From positions 186,001-250,000 of the forward strand of contig CAZXJJ010000001.1 in NCBI GenBank assembly GCA_964640995.1: a DNA stretch of 64,000 bases, given 5' to 3'. Under the pieces are notes generated by a model that searched no databases, was not told the DNA's origin, and saw nothing but the letters and a program-made list of their open reading frames with translations. Source of the DNA: JAAYUH01 sp964640995. Lineage in GTDB: Bacteria > Caldisericota > Caldisericia > B22-G15. Below are positions 16,757 through 25,112 of the stretch, one piece after another (position 1 is the first letter of the stretch; the number at the start of each line of letters is the position of its first letter). The position numbers and the translations under genes were made by a program.

Positions 16757-18766
16757 TTATTTTAAAATTTTTAAGAAAAACGGCAAAAATACAAGAGAAA
16801 TTATGCTCATAAGTTTTAATAAAATATTTATTGAAGGACCTGCTGTATCTTTAAATGGGTCCCCAACTGTATCTCCAACAACACTTGATTTATGTGCAGG
16901 TGAACCCTTTCCTCCATAAAGACCTTTTTCAATTAATTTTTTAGCATTATCCCATGCACCGCCTGCATTTGCCATAAGAATTGCTATTAGTGCTCCTGAA
17001 ACAAGAGAGCCTGCAAGAAATCCGCCAAGACCATCTTTTCCAAAAATAAAAACAATTATAAAAGGTGAAGCAATAACAATTAGAGAAGGAATTATCATCT
17101 CTTTTAAAGCACCAATTGTTGATATATCAACGCATCTTTTATAATCAGGTTCAGATTTTCCCTCAAGAAGTCCAGGGATTTCATTAAATTGTCTTCTTAC
17201 TTCTTCAACCATTCTATATGCTGCCTTCTCAACAGCAGATATTGCATATCCACTGAAAAGAAATGGTAAAACTCCACCAATAAACATTGCAGATACTACG
17301 TTTGGTTTTAAAAGATCTATTTTATCAATTCCTGCAACTTGAGAATATGCAACAAAAAGAGCAAGAGCAGTTAATATTGCAGAACCAATTGCAAATCCTT
17401 TACCCATTGCAGCAGTTGTATTCCCAAATGCATCAAGTGAATCTGTTATTTTTCTTACAGATGGATCTTGATGTGACATTTCAGCAATTCCTCCAGCATT
17501 ATCTGCAATAGGTCCATAAGCATCTACAGAAAGAGATATTCCAAGAGTTGCAAGCATTCCAACTCCTGCAAGTGCGATTCCATAAATTCCTGCAAAAAGA
17601 TATGCGCCATATATTGATAGAGATAAAATTATCATTGGCAAAACAGTAGATTCCATTCCTACTGCAAAACCTGCTAAAATGTTTGTAGCAGTTCCTGTTG
17701 TTGCTGCTTCTGCTATTTTTTTAATTGGATTTCCACCAGTGTAATATTGTGTTATCAAGCCAATTACAACTCCGCTTACAAGTCCTAAAAATGTTGCAAA
17801 ATATGGTGATAAATCTTTTATGTAGATTAAAGTCAAAATAAATCCAACAACTGCAAAAATAATTGCACTAAAAATTGTTCCACCTGTCAAGGCAACTTGA
17901 GGAGTTATTGATTTAATTATTTTTGATGAGAATTTTACAAACAAAACTCCTAAAAGAGATGAGATTAAACCAAGAGAAACAATTAAAAATGGGTAATAAA
18001 CAAATGAAGATTGAGATGATGCTTTAAATGCCAAAGTGTATGCAATTACTATTGAAGAGACAATAGAACCAACAAATGATTCATAAAGATCTGCTCCCAT
18101 TCCTGCAACATCACCAACATTATCACCAACATTATCTGCAATAACTGCTGGGTTTCTTGGATCATCCTCTGGAATTCCTGCTTCAATTTTTCCAACTAAA
18201 TCTGCTCCAACATCTGCTGCTTTTGTAAATATACCACCTCCAACTCTTGCAAAAAGAGCAACAAAACTTGAACCCATTGAATATCCAGTTATTAAAGGGA
18301 GTGGTCCAATATTTGTTAAAAATTTTATACCAATTAAATAAACTATGCTTAAACCAAGAATTCCAAGAGATGTAACAGTAATTCCCATAACTGCACCACC
18401 AGTGAATGCAACATCAATTGCTTTTCCTCCACTCTGTTTTGCAGCAAAAGTTGTTCTACCATTTGCTCTTGTTGCAACATTCATTCCAACAAAACCTGAA
18501 AATGCAGATAGAAAATTTCCAAAAATAAAAGCAAGTGCTACATAAGGAGAAATTAGGATTGATACAATGATAGCAAAAACAACAACTATAACACCCATAA
18601 CTTTCCACTCTCTTACAAGGAATGCTTGAGCACCTTGTCTAATTGCAAGAGAGATTTTTTTAATTTTTTCTTCACCCTCAGGGTTTATAAAAACATTAAA
18701 AATCAAAAAGACAGCAAAGATAATACCAATAACACTAACCAAAAAGGAAAGCGAAAGAAAATCCAT
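16757..18766 (-). CDS. hppA: Membrane-bound ion-pumping pyrophosphatase, K+-dependent type
   Basis: Hydrolyses cytosolic pyrophosphate and pumps H+ or Na+ outward. 669 aa with about 16 membrane helices. The substrate loop EDDPRNPAVIADNVGDN, the NVGDVAGMGADLYES block and the C-terminal GDTVGDPFKDTAG are all intact. GNTTAAMGKG carries Ala at the position where K+-independent enzymes have Lys, which marks the K+-dependent class; many of these pump Na+, but the ion cannot be read safely here. Strong GGAGG before the ATG. It lies 27 bp downstream of tRNA-Thr on the same strand, so it may be read from the tRNA promoter. Confidence 0.95.
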   Translation of the reverse strand: MDFLSLSFLVSVIGIIFAVFLIFNVFINPEGEEKIKKISLAIRQGAQAFLVREWKVMGVIVVVFAIIVSILISPYVALAFIFGNFLSAFSGFVGMNVATRANGRTTFAAKQSGGKAIDVAFTGGAVMGITVTSLGILGLSIVYLIGIKFLTNIGPLPLITGYSMGSSFVALFARVGGGIFTKAADVGADLVGKIEAGIPEDDPRNPAVIADNVGDNVGDVAGMGADLYESFVGSIVSSIVIAYTLAFKASSQSSFVYYPFLIVSLGLISSLLGVLFVKFSSKIIKSITPQVALTGGTIFSAIIFAVVGFILTLIYIKDLSPYFATFLGLVSGVVIGLITQYYTGGNPIKKIAEAATTGTATNILAGFAVGMESTVLPMIILSLSIYGAYLFAGIYGIALAGVGMLATLGISLSVDAYGPIADNAGGIAEMSHQDPSVRKITDSLDAFGNTTAAMGKGFAIGSAILTALALFVAYSQVAGIDKIDLLKPNVVSAMFIGGVLPFLFSGYAISAVEKAAYRMVEEVRRQFNEIPGLLEGKSEPDYKRCVDISTIGALKEMIIPSLIVIASPFIIVFIFGKDGLGGFLAGSLVSGALIAILMANAGGAWDNAKKLIEKGLYGGKGSPAHKSSVVGDTVGDPFKDTAGPSINILLKLMSIISLVFLPFFLKILK

Positions 18767-18793
18767 AAATTTAACCTCCTCAATTTTTTTAAG

Positions 18794-18866
18794 AGCCAGC
18801 GACCCGACTCGAACGGGCGACCAGCTGATTACGAATCAGCCGCTCTACCACCTGAGCTACGCTGGC
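18794..18866 (-). tRNA. tRNA-Thr (anticodon CGU)
   Basis: A full cloverleaf folds on the minus strand: acceptor GCCAGCG paired with CGCTGGC, a D arm, a five-pair anticodon stem around loop TTCGTAA (anticodon CGT), and a T arm with GTTCGAGTC. The discriminator is U. Unlike its three neighbours, no CCA is encoded after it (the next bases are CTT), so CCA must be added enzymatically. Confidence 0.95.
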
Positions 18867-18907
18867 AAAATATGGAGAAAATATTAAAGAAAAAATAACT
18901 TTCTCTC

Positions 18908-18982
18908 TGGAGCGGGAGACGGGACTCGAACCCGCGGCGGCCACCTTGGCAAGGTGGTGCTCTACCACTGAGCTACTCCCGC
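18908..18982 (-). tRNA. tRNA-Gly (anticodon GCC)
   Basis: Cloverleaf with acceptor GCGGGAG/CTCCCGC, anticodon stem CCACC/GGTGG around TTGCCAA (anticodon GCC), T loop GGTTCGAGTCC, and an encoded 3' CCA (18908-18910). Its stems are nearly all G-C in a genome of about 30 % G+C, a hint of high growth temperature. Confidence 0.96.
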
Positions 18983-18983
18983 A

Positions 18984-19060
18984 TGGCGGGATCGACGGGA
19001 TTCGAACCCGCGATCTCCAGCGTGACAGGCTGGCGTGTTGGACCGCTACACCACGACCCC
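18984..19060 (-). tRNA. tRNA-Asp (anticodon GUC)
   Basis: Acceptor GGGGTCG pairs with CGATCCC (one G-U), anticodon stem CCAGC/GCTGG around CTGTCAC (anticodon GTC), T loop GGTTCGAATCC, discriminator G as expected for Asp, and an encoded CCA (18984-18986). One base separates it from tRNA-Gly. Confidence 0.96.
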
Positions 19061-19077
19061 GCTCATTTCGCTCTCTA

Positions 19078-19152
19078 TGGTGGGCGAAACAGGAGTCGAA
19101 CCTGTGACCCCTTGCTTGTGAAGCAAGTGCTCTACCGCTGAGCCATTCGCCC
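19078..19152 (-). tRNA. tRNA-Val (anticodon CAC)
   Basis: Acceptor GGGCGAA/TTCGCCC, anticodon stem CTTGC/GCAAG around TTCACAA (anticodon CAC), T loop GGTTCGACTCC, discriminator A and encoded CCA (19078-19080). First gene of the tRNA cluster; a consensus promoter lies just upstream. Confidence 0.96.
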
Positions 19153-19161
19153 TGCTTTAAT

Positions 19162-19189
19162 ATTCTAATAAAATTTCTTTTTTTGTCAA
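19162..19189 (-). promoter_or_regulatory. Sigma-70-type promoter of the tRNA cluster
   Basis: On the minus strand TTGACA (19189-19184), a 16-base spacer and TAGAAT (19167-19162) lie about 10 bases before tRNA-Val. A clear housekeeping promoter for Val-Asp-Gly-Thr and perhaps hppA. Confidence 0.75.
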
Positions 19190-19242
19190 GTGGTTAAAAA
19201 TTAGAAATAATTAACTCAATTAATGGTAAAATTCAAAAAAGA

Positions 19243-20106
19243 ATGGAAAATTTTGAAAAAAGATTAAAAAGAGTTGAAACTGAGTTGAAAAATTTAAAAG
19301 AGAATCTCTCAAAAATAATTTATTTTATAGATAAAAATTATGGCAAAGAGGTTATTTTCTCTTTTCTAAAAGAAAGAGGTTTTGAAGTATTAGAGATTAA
19401 AGACAAAAGAATCATATTTCCAAAAAGTGTTGATTATTTTGATGACTATTTTAAAAATTTAAGAAGTTATTACTTCAGAAGAATTTTACAGGATACTATA
19501 AAAAAGAAAGAATTTTCTTCTGAGTTTATCTCAAAATTAAAAGAGAAATGGGGAGCAAAAGTTGTTGAAAAGTACCTAAATAAACTTGTTCAATATGAAA
19601 TTTTTAAAAAAGAAAATTCTCATTTTATTTCAAATTATAAAGAGATAGATAACATAGGTAATACACTTGAGTGGTATATAGGGGAGGTTTTAAAAAAAGA
19701 ATTTTCAATTCCTGTTTTATCAAACATAGAAATAAAAAACATAAAAGAGGGAGGAGATTTTGATATTTTCTTTTTACTTTTAGGAAATCTCTCATATCTT
19801 GAGATAAAATCATCTCCTCCAAATAATATATCAATTGAAGAAATTGAAAATTTTATAAAAAGAGTTGTTTCAGTTGGAACAAAAGTATCAATTTTATTCA
19901 TTGACACAACACTTAATATAAAAAGGAATATAATAGATAATATGGAATTTTTGCTTAAAAGAGTTAAAAACAATTTTTTAGGTAAAATGATAAGAAACGG
20001 ATTTTATAAAGTGAGTAAAGGAATTTATGTTTTTAATTCAAAAAGAAGTATTGAAGAGAGCATTAGAATTGTTATAGATGATCTGTTAAAGGTGGAGGCA
20101 CTTTGA
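19243..20106 (+). CDS. Coiled-coil protein with a putative PD-(D/E)XK nuclease domain
   Basis: 287 aa. Residues 2-~35 form a short coiled coil, followed by a mixed region. Residues ~135-210 show a pattern of the PD-(D/E)XK fold: Glu in NTLEWYIGEV, then GGDFDIFF, then LEIKSSPP (the ExK). This resembles coiled-coil plus nuclease proteins seen in thermophiles, with no known partner. The start is the first ATG, with a weak ribosome site. The stop overlaps the TTG start of surE by three bases. The active site is intact by eye, but the function (DNA repair, defence or otherwise) is not shown. Confidence 0.65.
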   Translation: MENFEKRLKRVETELKNLKENLSKIIYFIDKNYGKEVIFSFLKERGFEVLEIKDKRIIFPKSVDYFDDYFKNLRSYYFRRILQDTIKKKEFSSEFISKLKEKWGAKVVEKYLNKLVQYEIFKKENSHFISNYKEIDNIGNTLEWYIGEVLKKEFSIPVLSNIEIKNIKEGGDFDIFFLLLGNLSYLEIKSSPPNNISIEEIENFIKRVVSVGTKVSILFIDTTLNIKRNIIDNMEFLLKRVKNNFLGKMIRNGFYKVSKGIYVFNSKRSIEESIRIVIDDLLKVEAL

Positions 20107-20870
20107 GAGTTTTAATTACAAATGATGATGGAATAGATTCTCCTGGAATTAAAATATTAGGAGATGTTTTCTCAGAGGAGTTCGAAACTTTTATAATTGC
20201 TCCTGAAAGACAGAGAAGCGCCTTAGGACACTCAATTACAACTCATAAACCATTAAGAATAAAAGAGATAGAATCAAATAAATCTAATTTAAAAATTTAT
20301 GCAACAAATGGCACAACAGCAGATTGTGTTATTTTAGGAGTTGACATTGTAGTTAAAAAAATAGATTTTGTTGTTTCTGGAATAAACGAACTTCCTAATG
20401 TTGGTGATGATATAACATATTCTGGAACAATTTCAGGAAGTATGGAGGGAATCATAAACGGGATTCCCTCAATTGCTGTCTCAATTCTAGGATTTAAAGA
20501 AAATTTAAATATTGCTGCACACTTTTCAAAAGAACTTGTTAAATATTTGATAAAAAATCCACTTAAAAAAGGAACATTTTTAAATGTAAATTTTCCTGGT
20601 GAGGGAGAGATTAAGGGTGTTAAGATCACAAAAGTTGGAAAAGTTTGGTATAAAAATAGAACAATTGAGAGAAAAGACCCTCTTGGAAAACCATATTTTT
20701 GGATAATTGGAGAACCAGTTTGGGAGGGAGATAAAGATACTGATACTTGGGCAGTCAGAAATGGTTTTATTTCAATTACCCCTCTTCACCTTGATTTAGT
20801 TAATTATGAAACTTATGAAATTTTATCGAAAAAAGAGAGTGATTTTTTAAATTTATTAAAAGATGGATAA
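20103..20870 (+). CDS. surE: 5'/3'-nucleotidase SurE
   Basis: Survival protein E, a metal-dependent nucleoside monophosphate phosphatase. The N-terminal ITNDDGIDSPG supplies the metal-binding Asp pair; SALGHSITTH, NGTTADCV and VSGINELPNVGDDITYSGT are the other family blocks (the usual SGxNxGxN is slightly altered to SGINELPN). 255 aa. The start is TTG at 20103 behind GGTGGAGG; no ATG is available near the conserved N-terminus. Confidence 0.94.
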   Translation: MRVLITNDDGIDSPGIKILGDVFSEEFETFIIAPERQRSALGHSITTHKPLRIKEIESNKSNLKIYATNGTTADCVILGVDIVVKKIDFVVSGINELPNVGDDITYSGTISGSMEGIINGIPSIAVSILGFKENLNIAAHFSKELVKYLIKNPLKKGTFLNVNFPGEGEIKGVKITKVGKVWYKNRTIERKDPLGKPYFWIIGEPVWEGDKDTDTWAVRNGFISITPLHLDLVNYETYEILSKKESDFLNLLKDG

Positions 20871-23244
20871 AATTTTAATTTTAACTGAAAAGCCCTCAGT
20901 TGCTGAAGATATTGCAAAAGTTTTTAATGCAAAAAGAAAAGGCAATTTTTTTGAAAGCGATAAATATACAATAATTTTTGCATTAGGACACCTTGTAACT
21001 TTATGTGAACCAGAAGATTATGATAAAAGATATAAATATTGGACGATAAAAGACCTTCCAATTATTCCAAATGAATTTAAACTAAAACCAATTGAAGAAA
21101 CAAAGGATCAATTTAATTTTGTAAAAAAATTTCTTAAAGATGATTCATTTAAGTTTGTAGTTAATGCTTGTGATGCAGGTAGAGAGGGAGAATTAATATT
21201 TAGATTTATTTATAAACTTTCAGAATCAAATCTTAAAGTTAAAAGACTTTGGCTAAATGCACTTACAAAAGAAGAGATTTTAAATGGATTTAATAACCTA
21301 AGAGATGGGGAAGAGTTTGAAAATTTAGGAATGGCAGCAGTAGCAAGGGTACAGGCAGATTGGCTTGTTGGAATAAATGCAACAAGAGCATTTACAAGAA
21401 AAGAGGGGCTTCTTCTCTCAATTGGAAGAGTTCAAACTCCGACTCTTTACATGATAGTTGAGAGAGAAAATGAAATTCTATCTTTTAAAAAAGAGAAATA
21501 TTTTGAAATTTTTGCTTATTTTGAGAAAGAGAAATTCAAATACAAAGGAAAGTGGTTTGATGAGAAGGATGATAGAATTTTTGACACAAGAAAATTAGAT
21601 AAAATATTGGAAAAAATTGAAGGAAAAGATGGAGTAGTTGACTTGATAGAACTTAAGAAAAATAAAATCTTACCACCACTTTTATATGACTTAACTGAAC
21701 TCCAAAGAGAAGCAAATAGATTATTTGGATTTACTGCTCAAAAAACTTTATCTATAGCCCAATCTCTTTATGAACAGGAAAAACTTATAACATATCCAAG
21801 GACAGATTCAAGATATCTTCCATCATCATTAAAAGGTGATGTTCCTAAAATCTTAAAAAAACTTTCAAACATAAATATTTATAAAGAAAATATAGAAAAT
21901 GTTTTAAAAAGTGGAATAAAATTTAATTCAAGAATAATAGATGATTCAAAAGTAACAGATCACTTTGCAATTATTCCAACAGGAGTTTTGCCAAAAACCT
22001 CTCTTTCTCAAGATAAAAGAGTAATTTTTGATTTAATTGTTAAAAGATTCATTTCAGTTTTATATCCTCCTGCAGAAGAGTTAAGGTTGACAATTATAAC
22101 AAAAATTGTCGATGAAAAATTTAAAACAGATGAAAAGTACCTTATCTTTTCTGGATGGATGAAAGTTTATGGAAAAGAAGAAGAGTTATATAAAGAAGTT
22201 CCAATCAAGGTTAATGATAATGTTAAAACTCAAAAATTAGAGAAAGTTGAAAAATATACTGAACCTCCTCCAAGATTTACTGATGGAGCAATTCTCTCAT
22301 TAATGGAGACATGTGGAAAATTCATTGAAGATGAAGAATTAAGAGAAGTTCTAAAAGAAAAAGGAATTGGAACTCCTGCAACAAGAGCACAGATTATTGA
22401 GAGGTTAATTGAAGTTGGATACATTGAAAGAGATGGAAAATATTTAATACCTCTTCCAAAAGGAATGAAACTTATTGAAACATTAAAAAAAATTCCACTG
22501 GAAGAACTTTTGTCACCAGAACTTACTGGTGAATGGGAGAGAAAACTTCTTCTAATTGAAAGAGGAAAACTTGAATATAAAAAATTTATAAAAGAGATAA
22601 TAGATTTTACAAGAGAAATTGTTGATAAAGCTATAAAAAGAGAAGGAAAAAGAATAAAAGATGAGATAGTTGAAGTTATTGGAGTTTGCCCCAATTGTAA
22701 TAGTGAACTTGTTGAAGGAGAGAGAGGTTATTACTGTAAAAATTTCAAGGAGAAAAATTGTTCTTTTTATGTTCCAAAAATTTTTCTTGGAAGAAAAATG
22801 ACAAGAGAAGAGGTTCTTGAACTAATTAGTAATAAAAAAACAAAACTTCTTTATGGTTTTATTTCAAAAAACAAAAAGAAATTTTCTGCATATCTTATGC
22901 TCGGGGAAGATGGAAAAGTTACGCTCTCTTTTCCAGAAGATAAAGTGATTGATGAAAAATCTCTTGGAAAATGCCCTCTGTGTGGTTCTAAGGTAGTAGA
23001 AACTGAGGCAAAATTTAGATGTGAAAATGAAAATTGCTCTTTTTCAATAAATAAGTTTATCCTTGGAAAAGAACTCAAAAGAGAAGATATGATTGAACTT
23101 TTAAATGGGAAAAAGACAAAAATGTATCATTTTAAATCAAAAGGTAAAAAATTTAAAGCACAACTTAAACTTGAAGATGATAAACTTAAATTTATTTTTG
23201 AGGAGGAAAGAGATGGCAAAGGTAATAATAAGAAAAGTAAGTGA
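20863..23244 (+). CDS. topB: DNA topoisomerase III-like type IA topoisomerase
   Basis: Relaxes and decatenates DNA by cutting one strand through a tyrosine. The Toprim domain opens with LTEKPSVAEDIAKVF and has DAGREGEL near residue 104. The catalytic Tyr is at about 311 in LITYPRTDSRYLP, and SIGRVQTPTL near 186 is the DNA gate. The opening GHLVTLCEPEDY marks the TopB branch rather than TopA. The C-terminus carries two zinc-ribbon repeats (CPNC...C...C near 607 and CPLC...C...C near 705) with similar flanking GRKMTREE/GKELKRED segments. 793 aa. The next gene starts inside its 3' end. Confidence 0.92.
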   Translation: MDKILILTEKPSVAEDIAKVFNAKRKGNFFESDKYTIIFALGHLVTLCEPEDYDKRYKYWTIKDLPIIPNEFKLKPIEETKDQFNFVKKFLKDDSFKFVVNACDAGREGELIFRFIYKLSESNLKVKRLWLNALTKEEILNGFNNLRDGEEFENLGMAAVARVQADWLVGINATRAFTRKEGLLLSIGRVQTPTLYMIVERENEILSFKKEKYFEIFAYFEKEKFKYKGKWFDEKDDRIFDTRKLDKILEKIEGKDGVVDLIELKKNKILPPLLYDLTELQREANRLFGFTAQKTLSIAQSLYEQEKLITYPRTDSRYLPSSLKGDVPKILKKLSNINIYKENIENVLKSGIKFNSRIIDDSKVTDHFAIIPTGVLPKTSLSQDKRVIFDLIVKRFISVLYPPAEELRLTIITKIVDEKFKTDEKYLIFSGWMKVYGKEEELYKEVPIKVNDNVKTQKLEKVEKYTEPPPRFTDGAILSLMETCGKFIEDEELREVLKEKGIGTPATRAQIIERLIEVGYIERDGKYLIPLPKGMKLIETLKKIPLEELLSPELTGEWERKLLLIERGKLEYKKFIKEIIDFTREIVDKAIKREGKRIKDEIVEVIGVCPNCNSELVEGERGYYCKNFKEKNCSFYVPKIFLGRKMTREEVLELISNKKTKLLYGFISKNKKKFSAYLMLGEDGKVTLSFPEDKVIDEKSLGKCPLCGSKVVETEAKFRCENENCSFSINKFILGKELKREDMIELLNGKKTKMYHFKSKGKKFKAQLKLEDDKLKFIFEEERDGKGNNKKSK

Positions 23245-24307
23245 ATATAAAGAAGATTTAATAAGAGATATTTTTATTCAAAATAAAGATTTTATTTTAG
23301 AGGGCTTGTCTCATGGTGATAAAGTTCTTGTTAAACCAAATTTTTTATCATTCAATCCCCCAGAAAGAGCAGTAACAACACATCCAGTTTTTATTAAAAC
23401 ATTTGTTAAATTTTTAATTGAGAATAACCTTAATGTCATTGTTGGAGATATCCCTGGAAGAGCAATAAGCTTAACAAAACTTAAAGAACTTACTGGAGTT
23501 AATGACCTTGAAGAAGAAAATTTAAAGATAGAAGACCTTGGAATTTATGGTTTTAGAGTTTCTGGAAAATCAGTTAATGGAATTGAAATTAAATTACCAA
23601 ATATACTTTGGGATGTGAAAAAAGTTTTTAACCTACCAAAAATGAAAACCCATTCTTTAACTTTCATAAGTGGAGCAACAAAAAACCTTTTTGGTTTAAC
23701 TCCAAGAAAAGATAGATTAGAGATTCACTCAATTTCAGATCCAGTTTTATTTTCAAAAGTTTTAATTGATTTAAATCATTTTTTACCAGTTCCTCAAACT
23801 ATACTCTTGGATGGAATTTTGGGAATGGAAGGAGATGGTCCTTCATTTGGGAATCCAGTTTGGTTTAATTTAGTTTTAATTTCAGATGATCCTCTTGTTG
23901 CAGATTTAATTATGAGTAAAATTATGGGTTTTGAAATAGAAGATGTTCCACTCTTCAAAAATGAAATCCCTTTAAATTATGAAATATATGGAAATATAGA
24001 TGAGTTTGTAAGAAAATCTGAAAAACCAAAAACATTCCTTGTATCACCAAAAGGAACATCAAAAATCGCATCATTCTTTTATAAATATTTTGGAGATTAT
24101 ATTCAACCAAAACCATATGTTGATAAAAATAAATGTATAAAGTGTGGAGTTTGTGCATCAAAATGTGCAGGCAAAGCAATAACTTTAAACCCTTATCCAA
24201 CCTTTGATAGAGAAAAATGTGTTTTGTGTTATTGCTGTCATGAGTTATGCCCTCAAGGTGCTATTTACCTTAAAAGAGGGATAATTTCAAAATTAGTTAA
24301 AACATAA
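23213..24307 (+). CDS. DUF362 protein with C-terminal two-cluster ferredoxin domain
   Basis: 364 aa. Residues 1-~290 are the DUF362 domain (VLVKPNFLS, a PKMKTHSLTFISGATKNLFG block, DGILGMEGDGP). Residues ~305-360 hold two [4Fe-4S] motifs (CIKCGVCASKC and CVLCYCCHELC). Such proteins are common in anaerobes and are presumed iron-sulphur redox proteins; the reaction is unknown. I start at ATG 23213 because AGGAGGA lies eight bases upstream; an in-frame upstream ATG at 23105 would only translate topB in another frame. It overlaps topB by 32 bp. Confidence 0.85.
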   Translation: MAKVIIRKVSEYKEDLIRDIFIQNKDFILEGLSHGDKVLVKPNFLSFNPPERAVTTHPVFIKTFVKFLIENNLNVIVGDIPGRAISLTKLKELTGVNDLEEENLKIEDLGIYGFRVSGKSVNGIEIKLPNILWDVKKVFNLPKMKTHSLTFISGATKNLFGLTPRKDRLEIHSISDPVLFSKVLIDLNHFLPVPQTILLDGILGMEGDGPSFGNPVWFNLVLISDDPLVADLIMSKIMGFEIEDVPLFKNEIPLNYEIYGNIDEFVRKSEKPKTFLVSPKGTSKIASFFYKYFGDYIQPKPYVDKNKCIKCGVCASKCAGKAITLNPYPTFDREKCVLCYCCHELCPQGAIYLKRGIISKLVKT

Positions 24308-24319
24308 AAGGAGGTTTTT

Positions 24320-25111
24320 ATGGATCTTGGAATAAAAAATAAAATTGCAGTTGTAACAGGAGGAAGCAGAGGACTTGGGAAGGCAGTCGCTTTTTCTCTT
24401 GCTGAGGAAGGTGCGCGCCTTGCTGTTTGTGCAAGAGATGAAAAAACATTAAAAGAATTAAAAAAAGAAATTGAGGAGAGTTTTAATACTGAAATTTTTG
24501 TTTATCCATGCGATTTAACAAAGAAGGAAGATATTTTAAAATTTAAAGATGAAGTTATTAAATTTTTTGGAACAGTTCATCTTCTATTTATAAATAGTGG
24601 TGGTCCACCAACTGGTGGATTTTTTGATTTTAAGGAAAAAGACTATCTTGAAGCGATAAATTTAAATTCGATGAGTACAATAAATTTAACTTATTCATTT
24701 ATTGATTACATGATAAATCAGAAATTTGGAAGAATTGTTGCTTCAACCTCAATTTCTGTTAAAGAGCCGCTTCAAGATATTATTCTCTCAAATGTTTCAA
24801 GGACTCCTGTTGTTGCATTTATTAAAAGTTTATCAAGAGAGGTTGGTAAATATAATATTACTGCAAATTGTGTCGCACCAGGTTATACATTAACTGATAG
24901 ATTAAGAAAGGTAATTGAAAATAGAAGTAAGAAAAATGGAACAACTTTTGAAGAAGAGTTAAATAAATTAACAAAAGATATTCCACTTGGAAGAGTTGGA
25001 GATCCAGAAGAATATGCTGATGCTGTTACATTTCTTCTTTCTGAAAGGGCAAGTTATATAACAGGAGTTACTCTTTTAATTGATGGTGGCGCTTTCAGAG
25101 GTTTAATGTAA
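24320..25111 (+). CDS. SDR-fold protein without the catalytic Tyr-Lys
   Basis: 263-residue short-chain dehydrogenase fold, closest in looks to 3-oxoacyl-ACP reductases. The cofactor loop TGGSRGLGKA is near residue 15, and an NSGGPPTGGF motif stands for the NNAG. Where SDRs have YxxxK the protein reads LSNVSRTPV, so both Tyr and Lys are missing. A BKR-like SDR subgroup with an imperfect catalytic tetrad is known. It may reduce an unusual substrate or be non-catalytic. AAGGAGG precedes the ATG; it follows the DUF362 gene by 12 bp and ends two bases from htrA. Confidence 0.85.
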   Translation: MDLGIKNKIAVVTGGSRGLGKAVAFSLAEEGARLAVCARDEKTLKELKKEIEESFNTEIFVYPCDLTKKEDILKFKDEVIKFFGTVHLLFINSGGPPTGGFFDFKEKDYLEAINLNSMSTINLTYSFIDYMINQKFGRIVASTSISVKEPLQDIILSNVSRTPVVAFIKSLSREVGKYNITANCVAPGYTLTDRLRKVIENRSKKNGTTFEEELNKLTKDIPLGRVGDPEEYADAVTFLLSERASYITGVTLLIDGGAFRGLM

Positions 25112-25112
25112 T

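Noticed and set aside
23105..23212. Upstream start for the DUF362 protein
   Set aside because: That stretch translates topB sequence in another frame and has no ribosome site; ATG 23213 has AGGAGGA in front.
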